From JACKII01 sp963807085 (lineage in GTDB: Bacteria; Pseudomonadota; Alphaproteobacteria; Bin95): a stretch of DNA of 64,000 nt. The notes beneath the pieces are model-generated. The model searched no databases. It was given only the letters and a program-made list of their open reading frames with translations, and had not been told where the DNA came from. How positions within the stretch are numbered: position 1 is the stretch's first letter; each line of letters opens with the position of its first letter. The translations under genes were made by a program, and so were the position numbers. Where the stretch lies: positions 207,289 through 271,288 of the forward strand of contig CAWEBB010000022.1 in assembly GCA_963807085.1 (NCBI GenBank), given 5' to 3'. Shown piece after piece: positions 47,400-58,695 of this stretch.

Positions 47400-47927
47400 T
47401 CAACGCTTGAGGAATTCCACAGCGCCGGGGTCCGGCGCGATGCCGCGTTTGCGCGCCATCGTGAGATGGGTCAGTGCGCGCCGCCTTTCCCATTCACGGC
47501 GGGGCATGACGTGTGCGCGGTTCTTTCCCGTAGTCGCACACCACGTGACCCTGCAAGTCTCGCTGCAGTAGATGTGGCCGCGCCGCGTCGGCTGGAATGC
47601 GGGGGCGCACCACCGGCAGCGCTGGGCGGAAAGGACGGGCCGGAGCGAGAACCAGAGGCCGGGCGCGGCCACAGCCAGAAATTGCTCCCGCCAATAACAG
47701 CGGCGCTGCCTGTCGGCGGGCTCGGTGCCCTCAGCTGTCGCGCGCTGGTACAGGGCATGGAGCGCGCCGCCCTCTTCAAGAAGGGCCGGAGAATGATCCC
47801 AAAGCTCAGCCTCAACCATCCGAAAAAGGATGGAGCGAGAGCCATAGTTGCCCCTGCCAGAATACATGAAAGCGTCCAATCCAGGCGATCCGGGCTGCAT
47901 GTAATCTGAGAGTGAGGTTCGCGGCAT
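47400..47927 (-). CDS. Putative zinc-finger protein of phage/island type
   Basis: A 175-residue protein with a C-terminal CRWCAPAFQPTRRGHIYCSE-type cluster followed by TCRVTWC, which resembles the treble-clef fingers of CGNR-like or phage-encoded proteins. The N-terminal part (FRMVEAELWDHSPALLEEGG) is unassigned. DNA binding is plausible but not shown. It stands with other small hypothetical genes near the integrase end of the island. Confidence 0.5.
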   Translation of the reverse strand: MPRTSLSDYMQPGSPGLDAFMYSGRGNYGSRSILFRMVEAELWDHSPALLEEGGALHALYQRATAEGTEPADRQRRCYWREQFLAVAAPGLWFSLRPVLSAQRCRWCAPAFQPTRRGHIYCSETCRVTWCATTGKNRAHVMPRREWERRRALTHLTMARKRGIAPDPGAVEFLKR

Positions 47928-47990
47928 TAATCGCCCTCCGACGTCGTAGATCGTGCGCCGCCTAGTCTCACCCGCTAAGCCCGAACGGGT

Positions 47991-48200
47991 CTACATGCCC
48001 ATCCACGAAATGTCTACTTGAGTAGCGTCAACTGAGCCGAGGGGGTTCCGGGTCTGGCGGCGGGCGGTATAGATGACGCTGACTAGGTCAGAGCCGCACA
48101 CGCCCCCGTAAGTACCAATGCAGCTACCCATCGCGCGGCCTTCATCCATGAGATCAGCCTCACAAATCAGCCGCCGGACCCGGCGTGTGCTGCCCGGCAA
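47991..48200 (-). pseudogene. PcfJ-like domain fragment
   Basis: EADLMDEGRAMGSCIGTYGG resembles the core of PcfJ-type proteins (EL..EG..M.HCVGSYA), which occur on conjugative elements. Only about 60 residues are preserved. The rest of the 47928-48503 gap shows no convincing gene. Confidence 0.3.
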
Positions 48201-48503
48201 AAGGCCGTCGGGCGGAGCACAGGGAGGGACGGCGAACAGTTCGGCGCTCCAGAAGCGGGGGTGGCCGGTCGGGCGGACGGCCCCTTGTAGAATGCCTCTG
48301 GCGTCTACGCCGATCTGGTCGTGCCGGGCGGCAGTTAGGAGGGCCAGGGCGCACTCGCATTCTGACGAAGGTTCTGGTTAGGGGACGGACATCAGTGTCC
48401 TTGCTCCTTTGGGTGATGGACCACGGCGGCTTTGGCTGCCTGCCGGATTTCAGTGTTTCGACGATACCGAACCCGAGTGCCGAAAGACGTTGGGGCTCTT
48501 GCT

Positions 48504-48807
48504 CTATGCGGATGCGAAGGTGACCAAGCGCTTGCCGGATGCGAGCCACGACCGTCCGTCAGCGGTGCTGCGGAATTTTGGGCCTTTGGCGTGCTCTGCA
48601 AATGCGTCGGCGTCGGCTTGGTCAGTGCGGGCTACGAGGCCGTCGCGCCAGAACAGGGGGCCGTTGCCGTCGCGGCGGCAGCGGCGCAGCCAAGCGAGGC
48701 TACGTTTCATCCCGTGCACATAATGGAGGTAGTTTAGCAACTCGGCGTCCGACATCCCGATGCGGGGGGTCGAAATCGAGTTCGGCCATCAGGTCGGATT
48801 TATCCAT
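48504..48807 (-). pseudogene. Excisionase/AlpA-like small DNA-binding protein, frameshift in a G6 run
   Basis: From ATG 48807 the frame reads MDKSDLMAELDFDP and then breaks in a run of six G (plus strand). With one G fewer it continues RIGMSDAELLNYLHYVHGMK RSLAWLRRCRRDGNGPLFWR to the stop. The RRCRRDGNGPLFWRDG pattern resembles the recognition-helix/wing region of excisionase-type proteins. Such proteins direct integrase-mediated excision; here it lies near the integrase gene. Confidence 0.45.
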
Positions 48808-48867
48808 GGGGGTAGCTCCATCGAGTTTCGATGGGCCATCAGTTATCCCGCCTTCTCCTGAGCAGCA

Positions 48868-49305
48868 CTACGATTTACGCAGCGTCCACCCGTCCACTTT
48901 TTTCAAGCGGCGGGTGACGGCCTTCCGCAGAGCTCCCGGGTACCCGGGGCACCGCGTCTCGTTGATGTTCCAATGTTCCAGCTTGCCCAGCGCCTCAATG
49001 GAAGCACGGCAAGCATCGGCAATGGTCGGCTTCACGCCGTCAGGCCATCTGGAGCGATCAAGATAAAAGTCCACGGCGAAGTCGCAGTGTTGGGAGTATT
49101 GGGTGGCGGCTCGGTGCGGGTTATGCACAGGCGGCGGCGTCTCAGCCCACCATCCGTCGGGCCTGACCCACACGTCATTGCCGCCGCATTCATCCTCACG
49201 GAACATTCCACCGTAGAGGATAGGATGTGCGCGACATCCTCCTGATCCGGTCGTGGACGGATGCAGGTGACGCAACTGGCCGGTAGCTCCCAAGGCGCAT
49301 TTCAC
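48868..49305 (-). CDS. Hypothetical protein
   Basis: A 145-residue frame; the C-terminal half (YSQHCDFAVDFYLDRSRWPD, VKPTIADACRASIEALGKLE) looks like real protein. The N-terminal part is less convincing, and the true start may be further inside. No family recognised. It lies between the excisionase-like gene and the integrase. Confidence 0.4.
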   Translation of the reverse strand: MKCALGATGQLRHLHPSTTGSGGCRAHPILYGGMFREDECGGNDVWVRPDGWWAETPPPVHNPHRAATQYSQHCDFAVDFYLDRSRWPDGVKPTIADACRASIEALGKLEHWNINETRCPGYPGALRKAVTRRLKKVDGWTLRKS

Positions 49306-49315
49306 CTCACCGGCA

Positions 49316-50238
49316 TCAGGCGATCCGCCGGATGTTGGCAGGTTCCCGCCCGATGATCGAGCGCAACAACCCGTCCCATTGCTCAGAGGCCCATTGCTCA
49401 GAGGCCCGGCGCAAAGCCATCATCCGATCAGACCCCTGATAGATCGCAGCGACACCGCCCGGCGTGTGCATCAGCAAAAGGTCACAGGCCGAGAGGTCGA
49501 AGCCAGGAATCTCATCAGCGCAGAGAGTGGGCATCGTCCGTCGCAGGTCGTGCCAAGTCCAATCCGCCACGCCCGCCGGCCCGTCGAGTGCAGCCTTCAC
49601 GCGGTGCGGGTCCAGCATGCCGCCGAACGACTTTTTCCGGGTGTATCGGGAAAGGGAATTCCCGCTGGCAGCCAGTTCGGCGCTAGCATCGGCTAGGTTG
49701 CGGGCGTGGTTGGTCTCGAGCAGGTTCATGCGAACTTTGCCAAGAATGCGGCATGCGCGCGTCAAGTTTTCGGTCTCGTTTGCTATTGACTTTACCGTCG
49801 GGGGTCGCCGCTGCCGGTAGAGCGATCCGGCGGTATATTCGGCCAAATATCTGCCGCAGGCGACGGCGAACGTGATGGATTGCGTTTCGGCGGCCAGCGC
49901 CGATGCGATGGCCTCCGTGCGCTGCTGGTTAGCGTCCGTGCCTTGGCGGGCGAGGCTGCGGAGGCGATCCGTTTCTGAGCGGGCGGAAGCCAGGGGCAGG
50001 GTCGCGTCGCCAATCGTGAAGGTCCGGGGGTTCTCGCGGCCCGCCACGCGGCCTCGATAGATATAGCGAGGGCCGCTCTGCCGGAACTGCAGTTGCAGGG
50101 CAGGGCACGCTGTGTCCCGAACCACCAGTTCGGTCAGGCCGGGCGGCACGCGGTGGTCGACTCCGTCTAGCCGGAAAGCCGCGCCGGTCTCACGAGAGAA
50201 CCGGATGGCGGCGCTGTCGGCACGCCATTTCGCGGCAA
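49316..50238 (-). pseudogene. P4-type tyrosine integrase with an internal deletion
   Basis: The N-terminal arm-binding domain (RFSRETGAAFRLDGVDHRVP, YIYRGRVAGRENPRTFTIGD) and SAM-like core (ETENLTRACRILGKVR) are typical of DUF4102/P4 integrases. After SGNSLSRYTR the sequence jumps to KKSFGGMLDPHRVKAALDGP and ADWTWHDLRRT, missing roughly 100 residues that should carry the first catalytic Arg and Lys. HxxR and a possible Tyr (VAAIYQGSD) remain. A 15-bp tandem duplication gives SEQWASEQW. No good start codon lies inside the island, since the frame stays open into the LLM gene. Probably inactive. Confidence 0.7.
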
Positions 50239-50559
50239 TGCCAGGCGCAACGGGTGCCACATGGGGGCGATGTTGAAGCCGCAGCCGATCTTCAGCTTTT
50301 CGGTCAGATGACAGAGATGCATCGCCATCATCAGCAGGTTCGGTATCACCTCATAGCCTTCGTACTGGAAATGGTGCTCCGCCAGCCAGAGTGTGTCCCA
50401 GCCGAGCTCGTCCATGCGCTTGGCCACGGCCTCGCTCTTGTCGAAGACGGTGCAGAGTTCCTCGTTGGAGAAGCGGCGCGCGTTGGCCGGCGTGTTGTCC
50501 TGACCATAGTCCGGCATGTCGATATGGCCGGGATAGACGGTGGCGAATTTGTTGATCAT
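50239..50559 (-). pseudogene. LLM-class flavin monooxygenase, 5' part (interrupted by the island)
   Basis: MINKFATVYPGHIDMPDYGQ, then LWLAEHHFQYEGYEVIPNLL and LKIGCGFNIAPMWHPLRLA match the N-terminal 107 residues of luciferase-like monooxygenases. After RLA the homology stops, where relatives read EDYAxADILTGG, and island DNA begins. The promoter region and start are intact. Together with 21457-21834 it shows the pre-island gene. Confidence 0.82.
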
Positions 50560-50804
50560 GGCGTTTTTCTCCGCAAACCGCTGGCTCTTGGCACAAGCTT
50601 GTCGGGGAAAAAGCGCCGGAACCAGAGCCCGCTTCCTGCATAAAGAAACGGGCTAAATGACCCAACGACATGGTGTTCCGCCTGATTCATGTTATGCAGT
50701 CGTTGCGACGGTGCCGAAGTCGGCGCGCGCTTTTGTGCTTTGAAAGGATGAGCGCAGGCGTGCCGTGGCCCCGCGGGATTTTCGATTGCCAGAGAGACGG
50801 AAGA

Positions 50805-51293
50805 ATGACGATTGAGGCGCCGCTTCAAATTCACCAAGGGACCGTGTTGCCCGAGTGGATCGACTATAATGGCCACATGAATGTGGCCTTTTACGTGTTG
50901 GCATTCGATCAGGCGACGGATACGTTTTTCGACTATCTCGGCATCGGCGAAGAATACAAAAACAAACACAATTACTCGACCTTCACCCTGGAGGGGCATA
51001 TTACCTATGATCGGGAAGTGCTTGAGGGCGACCCGCTGTCATTCAAGACGTATTTGCTCGACTATGACGAAAAGCGAATGCACTACTTTCATGAAATGTA
51101 TCATGCGACGAAGGGGTATCTGGCCTCCACCAACGAACTGATGACCATTCATATCGACATGAACATCCGGCGGTCCGCGCCGTTCGCTCCGGAATTGTCG
51201 ACCAGGCTGGAAGAGATCATGGCGGCGCATCGCGCGCTGCCGCGCCCGGAAAAGGCGGGGAGAACCATCGGAATTCGCCGCAAGCCAAGGTAA
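50805..51293 (+). CDS. Hotdog-fold acyl-CoA thioesterase
   Basis: A 162-residue protein starting MTIEAPLQIHQGTVLPEWID. The YNGHMNVAFYVLAFDQATDT segment carries the Asp/Asn-Gly-His-Met-Asn signature of 4-hydroxybenzoyl-CoA-type thioesterases, and YDREVLEGDPLSFKTYLLDY follows. It would hydrolyse an acyl-CoA in the cytoplasm. ATG 50805 is chosen because family homology begins there. Divergent from the LLM gene. Confidence 0.82.
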   Translation: MTIEAPLQIHQGTVLPEWIDYNGHMNVAFYVLAFDQATDTFFDYLGIGEEYKNKHNYSTFTLEGHITYDREVLEGDPLSFKTYLLDYDEKRMHYFHEMYHATKGYLASTNELMTIHIDMNIRRSAPFAPELSTRLEEIMAAHRALPRPEKAGRTIGIRRKPR

Positions 51294-51301
51294 GCTGCCG
51301 G

Positions 51302-51790
51302 ATGCGCTGGCTCACATCGCTGCTCTTTCTGCTTCTGCTGCCCACTGCCGCATCCGCGGATTGCGTCGATCCGCCCGGACCGGGCGTGGACTGGACCCGC
51401 TGCTACTTTGACGGACGCGATTTCGAAGGTGTAGATCTGGCCGGCGCGGTCATGAAGGACGCGACTTTCAGCCGGGGCGACCTCTCTGGCGCTAACTTCT
51501 CCGGCGTCAGGGCATCACGGGCGAAGTTCATCTCGGCCGATCTGACGGAGGCGGATTTTTCGGGCGCGACGCTCCGGGAGGCAGATTTCACCAACGCGGA
51601 CCTGACTGACGCGTCATTTGTCGGCGCCGATCTGAGGCGCGCCCGGCTGTTCCGCGCGAACCTGCGCGGGGCGGATTTCACCGATGCCAAGCTGGGTGGC
51701 GCCGACCTGCTGGAGGCCAACCTTTCCGGCGCCCTTTGGATCGACGGACAACGCACCTGCGCGGAGGGCTCGCGAGGCCAATGCCGGTAG
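51302..51790 (+). CDS. Secreted pentapeptide-repeat protein
   Basis: A 162-residue protein with a signal peptide (MRWLTSLLFLLLLPTAASA) and about 15 consecutive A(D/N)LxX-type pentapeptides (ADLTEADFSGATLREADFTN), predicted to form a right-handed beta helix. A disulfide is possible between the early Cys residues. Its stop overlaps the start of the ClC gene, so the two are probably co-transcribed. Function unknown. Confidence 0.85.
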   Translation: MRWLTSLLFLLLLPTAASADCVDPPGPGVDWTRCYFDGRDFEGVDLAGAVMKDATFSRGDLSGANFSGVRASRAKFISADLTEADFSGATLREADFTNADLTDASFVGADLRRARLFRANLRGADFTDAKLGGADLLEANLSGALWIDGQRTCAEGSRGQCR

Positions 51791-53583
51791 GCCTCGCGAC
51801 CATCGGGAGGGGATTGCTCACGAGGGTGCGCAGGGTGGTGCTGCACGAGCAGCTCTTTCTGATGGTATTGGCAATCGCCACGGGCCTGGCAGCCAGCGTG
51901 GGCGCGACGGCTTTTCGGGAATTGCTGGCGCTGTTCCAGTGGATCGCATTCGGCACGTTCGATGATTCCCTGGTCGATACTGCCATTCATCTGCCGTGGT
52001 GGCAGCGCCTGTGTGTACCGGCGCTGGGCGGTCTGCTGGTCGGCTATTTCATTCAGAAATTCGTGCCGGGCAAGCAACCGGTCGCCGTTCCCCAGGTGAT
52101 GGAAGCCAGCGCGATGGAAGGCGGGCGCATGTCGCTGAAACAGGGCATTCTGGGCGCCGTCGCCAACGCGGGAACTCTTGGTTTCGGCGGCTCAGCCGGC
52201 CGCGAGGGGCCGGTGGTGCATTTGGGCGCCACCATCGGTTCGCGCTTCGCCCGCTGGTTTCGTCTCCGACGGAACCCGTCGCGCACCCTCCTTGCCTGCG
52301 GCGTGGCGGGCGCCGTGGCAGCCTCATTCAACGCGCCGCTTGCCGGTGTGTTCTTTTCACTGGAGGTGGTGATCGGGCACTACGCCCTTGCCGCCTTCGC
52401 CCCGATCGTCATGGCGTCCCTGGCCGCGACCATCGTCTCACGGCAGATCTATGGCGACTTTCCCGCCTTCGAAATTCCCGTCTATCTCGTCTCCTATTTC
52501 GAATTTCCGGCATTTGCCCTGCTGGGCGTAGCGGCAGCTTTGTCGGCCGTTGCCTTCATGCGCCTGGTCCACTGGATCGAGGACCGGGCGGCCGGCCTGC
52601 CGGGCCCCGTCTGGATCCGGCCGGGGATCGGCGGCCTGGGTGTCGGATTGATCGCCATTCCCTTTCCGCACGTGTTGGGGGTGGGTTACGGCACAACCAA
52701 CGCGGCATTGCAAGGCGATCTCGGCCTTTTGCTGCTGCTGGCCTTGCTGGTCGCCAAGACCGTTGCGACGGCGCTGACCGTGGGCAGCGGCTTTGGCGGC
52801 GGTGTCTTTTCCCCGTCGCTCTTCCTGGGCGCCATGGTGGGGGGGGTGGTGGGGGCAATCGCCGGCACGATCGTGCCGCAGTTGGTGGGCCTGGGGCACA
52901 TCGTTCAGTTCGCCGGCGTGGGCGCGTATGCGCTGGTGGGGATGGGCGCTTTCGCCGGCGCGGTGCTGGGCGCGCCGATTTCGACCATTCTGATCATGTT
53001 CGAGCTGACCGGTGACTATCATCTGACCATGGGGGTGATGGTCGGGACGGTGGTCGCCAGCGTCATCACCAACAACTGGCACGGCACCTCGTTTTTCTGG
53101 GGTGCGCTGGCGCGGTCCGGCATCGGCCTGACATCCAGAATCGAAAGCGATCTGCTGGTGGCGGAGCGGGTAAAAAATTTGATGAGCAAGCGGTTCTCCG
53201 CCGTCTCGCTCGCCACCCCGCTCGCCGAGCTGCGCCTTCACCTTCAGACTGCACCCTATAGCGAATTGTTCGTTCTGACCGAAGAAGGCCGCCTGTTCGG
53301 TACCATCACGCTGGCGGATCTGGACGAAGCCGCCTTCGATCACGCGCTGGACGGTCTGGTGATCGCGGCGGACGTGGCCCGGCGAAATCCGCCCATGCTG
53401 GCGGCGGATGACAATCTGCAGGATGCGATCTCGTTAATGGAAACCGTGCACGAGGAGCATATCCCCGTGGTGAACAGCCGCTACTCGAAAAAACTGATCG
53501 GCTTCGTGCACGAAAAGGACGTGATGCTGGCCTACAATCAGGCCCTGGTCCGTTTTCACCGGGAGCACGGCTCGGCGTTCTAG
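51781..53583 (+). CDS. ClC-family chloride channel/antiporter with CBS domains
   Basis: A 600-residue protein. Selectivity-filter regions are GGSAGREGPVVHLGA (GxxGxEGP type), GSGFGGGVFSPSLFLGAMVG and GAFAGAVLGAPISTILIMFE; two CBS domains follow (LMSKRFSAVSLATPLAE, DNLQDAISLMETVHEEHIP). The Glu in GREGP is the external gating glutamate, so exchange of chloride for protons is likely. ATG 51781 overlaps the pentapeptide gene stop. Confidence 0.9.
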   Translation: MPVGLATIGRGLLTRVRRVVLHEQLFLMVLAIATGLAASVGATAFRELLALFQWIAFGTFDDSLVDTAIHLPWWQRLCVPALGGLLVGYFIQKFVPGKQPVAVPQVMEASAMEGGRMSLKQGILGAVANAGTLGFGGSAGREGPVVHLGATIGSRFARWFRLRRNPSRTLLACGVAGAVAASFNAPLAGVFFSLEVVIGHYALAAFAPIVMASLAATIVSRQIYGDFPAFEIPVYLVSYFEFPAFALLGVAAALSAVAFMRLVHWIEDRAAGLPGPVWIRPGIGGLGVGLIAIPFPHVLGVGYGTTNAALQGDLGLLLLLALLVAKTVATALTVGSGFGGGVFSPSLFLGAMVGGVVGAIAGTIVPQLVGLGHIVQFAGVGAYALVGMGAFAGAVLGAPISTILIMFELTGDYHLTMGVMVGTVVASVITNNWHGTSFFWGALARSGIGLTSRIESDLLVAERVKNLMSKRFSAVSLATPLAELRLHLQTAPYSELFVLTEEGRLFGTITLADLDEAAFDHALDGLVIAADVARRNPPMLAADDNLQDAISLMETVHEEHIPVVNSRYSKKLIGFVHEKDVMLAYNQALVRFHREHGSAF

Positions 53584-53584
53584 C

Positions 53585-53595
53585 GGGGGGGGGGG
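53585..53595 (+). repeat. Poly-G tract (11 G)
   Basis: Eleven consecutive G two bases after the ClC stop codon. It lies in the 220-base gap before gyrA and could vary by slippage in the cell or in sequencing. No other feature is seen in the gap. Confidence 0.7.
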
Positions 53596-53803
53596 CCAGG
53601 GTGGAGCAATAATGCGCGCTCGCCGGCAGGACGCGCACCCTACTATATTAGTCATTCCTGCCTGTATTCTGCTAGCCAGAACGGCCGGCGGATGGTAGAA
53701 CATCTCCATTCTGATCGGCCCCGTGCCACAAGATGTGGCGATCCTGCCGCCGGTGTCGACCCAATATATGGCGGTAGGGCGAAGTTGGTGAGGAAACGTA
53801 GCA

Positions 53804-56492
<2,689 letters not shown>

Positions 56493-56530
56493 GCGGGCAA
56501 GGCGAACGCAAAATCGCAAGCGAGTATATC

Positions 56531-57076
56531 ATGGTGGAAGGGCATATCGGCCTCTATCCCGGCACTTTCGACCCCGCGACCCGCGGCCATGTCGATATTA
56601 TCCAGCGGGCGGGCCAGGTCGTCGACAAATTGATCATCGGGGTGGCGGGAAACGCCGGCAAGGGTCCGCTTTTCACGGTCGAGGAGCGGGTGGCCATGGT
56701 GCAGGAGGAAATCGATGAACTGGCCGAGAAGGGCATTGCCGACAATATCTCGGTGAGCGTGGTCGACGGCCTGCTGGTGCATTGCGCCGCTCGATTGAAC
56801 GCAACCGTGCTGATCCGGGGTTTGCGTGCCGTGACGGATTTCGAATACGAAATCCAGATGGCCAGCCTGAACAAGTCGCTGGACAAGAACATCGAGACCA
56901 TTTTTCTGATGGCGTCGGACCGCCACCAGTTCATCTCCTCGCGCTTTGTGAAGGAGATCGGGTCGCTAGACGGCGATATTTCGCATTTCGTCTCGCCCCG
57001 GGTCGCCGAACGCCTGCTGGCGAAGTTCAACAAGGGCGACACCGTTCCGGCGGGTGCGGCATCGAAGGCCTATTAG
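56531..57076 (+). CDS. coaD: Phosphopantetheine adenylyltransferase
   Basis: A 181-residue nucleotidyltransferase starting MVEGHIGLYPGTFDPATRGH (TxGH motif), with LIRGLRAVTDFEYEIQMASL and SSRFVKEIGSLDGDISHFVS. It makes dephospho-CoA from ATP and phosphopantetheine, the fourth step of CoA synthesis from pantothenate. It stands 38 bases behind gyrA, a common alphaproteobacterial arrangement. Confidence 0.95.
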   Translation: MVEGHIGLYPGTFDPATRGHVDIIQRAGQVVDKLIIGVAGNAGKGPLFTVEERVAMVQEEIDELAEKGIADNISVSVVDGLLVHCAARLNATVLIRGLRAVTDFEYEIQMASLNKSLDKNIETIFLMASDRHQFISSRFVKEIGSLDGDISHFVSPRVAERLLAKFNKGDTVPAGAASKAY

Positions 57077-57132
57077 CCTGCCGCCTGTTGACCGCTCGGC
57101 CGCACTGTTTATGTTGCGGCTCGTTTTCCTTG

Positions 57133-57209
57133 GGGCCGTTAGCTCAGGTGGTAGAGCAACTGACTTTTAATCAGTGGGTCACAGGTTCGAAGTCCTGTAC
57201 GGCCTACCA
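57133..57209 (+). tRNA. tRNA-Lys (anticodon TTT), CCA encoded
   Basis: A cloverleaf can be drawn: acceptor GGGCCGT with ACGGCCT, D arm GCTC/GAGC, anticodon arm ACTGA-CTTTTAA-TCAGT, T stem ACAGG/CCTGT, then A-CCA. The T loop as written has eight bases (TTCGAAGT) in place of seven, making the tRNA 77 long; one A is probably surplus. The accessory region begins directly behind it. Confidence 0.92.
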
Positions 57210-57399
57210 AGGAAACCAAAGAAAACAACAGGTTGAAGGCGGCGTCACGCTAAGCCTCACCCTTTTGTTTTGGCTTTGTCACCGGATTTGTCACTTAATT
57301 TTGCGCAGCGTGTCATCGCCCGGATCGTTCGCAAGAAAATTCGAATCCCGCCTACCGATCCACGCGCAGACGCATCTCCCGGCATTGGCACCGTTCCCA

Positions 57400-57735
57400 T
57401 GCGCGCGCGGGCGCGCGAGCGCGCTCGGCCCGCGGGCGGAGAACAAAACAATTGTTCCCATGCTTGACCGCATCGAAGCCGATGACCCGTCGGCGGAGCG
57501 CATCCCGCACGGCTGCCGTGACCTGGGCCTCCGGAAAGTCCTCCAGCAACCTGAGGGCCTGGATGTACTCGCGCTTGCCACGGTGACCGAAGCGGGCCTG
57601 CATCAGGCTGCAGAGTTCGTCAAAGGTGGGATCAAGCTGTCAGTTCCGCAGCGGCGCCGCCTGATCGAAGGCCCCCGGCTTCTGTTCCAGCAAGGGCAGA
57701 TAGTGCAGCGGCTCGTAGACAATCAGCCGTGGCAT
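57400..57735 (-). pseudogene. IS21-family IstA C-terminal remnant
   Basis: MPRLIVYEPLHYLPLLEQKP GAFDQAAPLRN, a TGA where relatives have Trp, then QLDPTFDELCSLMQARFGHR and GKREYIQALRLLEDFPEAQV with FDAVKH match the end of IS21 transposases. The rest of istA and istB are absent. To its right (57770-57830) TTGACC-rich direct repeats resemble an IS21 terminus. The remaining stretch to 58043 holds no gene. Confidence 0.6.
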
Positions 57736-58043
57736 CGTTACCCGCCGTCTCCTTGAGGTGTCAATCAGCATCCAATCGCGCCCCCTATTGACCATCATTG
57801 ACCCCCTGTTTCAATTTTGGCACATTAAAAAGAAACGACCACACGCCGGTCCGTGCAGCCGTCCGCACAGACTTTTCACCCCCCTACCCCCCGCCATGCG
57901 CCGTGTTCACTCATCTTCGAGCGTTCGGTTCACCTCGCGGCTTTTCGGAACTGGGGTTCCGTCCGTCCGATAGCGCGATGGTCAGTAGATGCAGTGACAC
58001 GGGGAACGGGCACCAAATGTTTCCACATCTGCAAAGCCCCGCA

Positions 58044-58467
58044 TTATCGCTCCCCTTCCAGTGCGGCCACGCGGGCTTCCAGTTCGCTGGTTTCGAGTGT
58101 GCGGCGGTAGGTTTCCACCAGCCCCATGATCTGCGCCCCTTCGGTCGGGGTCAGGTCGCCAACGGCTACCGCACCCAGCACTGCGCCAGCTGCCTTTGCC
58201 GCGTCCGCCGCCGATTGCATGGAAGGCAGGCGAAACGCCACGGGCGCATCCTTGCGGGTCGGGGCGATGCGTTCCAGGCAGAGGCGCAGCGCCGCAGCAT
58301 CGCCGTCCAGGGCCATCTTGACGGCTTGCCTTGTCAAGGGCTTCGGCCTCGCCTTCCAGCAGCGCCAGCGCGGCCCTAGTCGCCTTGTGGCGCGTGCCCT
58401 TGGGCTTGCCGGGGTTGCCAAGTCCGAAGGTGCCATCCGCATTGCGCCCGGATTTACGGTCGGTCAT
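58044..58467 (-). pseudogene. DUF5681 domain protein, one frameshift
   Basis: MTDRKSGRNADGTFGLGNPG KPKGTRHKATRAAL is the DUF5681 opening found in phage and island proteins. After GEAEAL the frame changes by one base to TRQAVKMALDGDAAALRLCL, ending ETSELEARVAALEGE. About 140 residues when joined. Function unknown. It overlaps the next upstream gene by 4 bases. Confidence 0.65.
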
Positions 58468-58664
58468 GCTTGCCCCCTCGCCATCGCAGCCGCGTTCACA
58501 ATCGCCCGCAGGTCAGGGCTGGAAAGCGATTGCGGGAAGGTGCCCGCCAGCCGAGCAGCCCTCACCCGCGCTTCCAGGCCGGGGGGAAGGGCGAGTATCA
58601 ACACTTCGGCCTCTTGCGGTTGCCGCGCGCGTTCCAGTTTGACCAGCCGTGCGTGAAGTCTCAT
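58464..58664 (-). CDS. Small hypothetical protein of phage/island type
   Basis: 66 residues: MRLHARLVKLERARQPQEAE, VLILALPPGLEARVRAARLA, ending AAAMARGQA. It couples by overlap to the DUF5681 gene, a pairing expected of a prophage or plasmid module. A longer upstream frame is rejected because its composition is non-protein-like. Confidence 0.5.
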   Translation of the reverse strand: MRLHARLVKLERARQPQEAEVLILALPPGLEARVRAARLAGTFPQSLSSPDLRAIVNAAAMARGQA

Positions 58665-58695
58665 AGGCGTATAATATACGCTTCGCCCGCCCCCG

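Larger units (their letters stand above)
21835..50238. mobile_element. 28.4-kb genomic island inserted in an LLM monooxygenase gene
   Basis: Both ends fall inside the same gene: the 5' part stops after APMWHPLRLA at 50239 and the 3' part resumes at QVEIMFK at 21834, same strand and order. About 40-50 codons of the target are missing between the two parts. A P4-type integrase gene abuts the right end. The cargo includes an ACIII-caa3 respiratory operon, a stress/sugar cluster, two IS5-family elements and small phage-type genes. By eye no direct repeat longer than about 6 bases is seen at the ends, so exact borders and mechanism are uncertain. Confidence 0.72.

Noticed and set aside
47928..48503. 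Several 60-130-residue frames on both strands
   Set aside because: Apart from the PcfJ-like piece they are Arg/Pro-rich, overlap each other and lack start signals.
21835..50238. Clean integrase-mediated insertion with long direct repeats
   Set aside because: Only about 6 shared bases (ATTTCG) are found near the two junctions, and target codons are missing between the two gene halves.
53585..53595. Phase-variable poly-G switch
   Set aside because: The G run lies after a stop codon and not in a gene or between clear promoter boxes; no regulated frame is visible.
57400..57735. UGA read as Sec or Trp in the IS21 remnant
   Set aside because: The UGA stands at a Trp of a truncated transposase, with no hairpin and no catalytic Cys; a nonsense mutation is enough. 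Known genes in the window end with UGA normally, so there is no genome-wide recoding.
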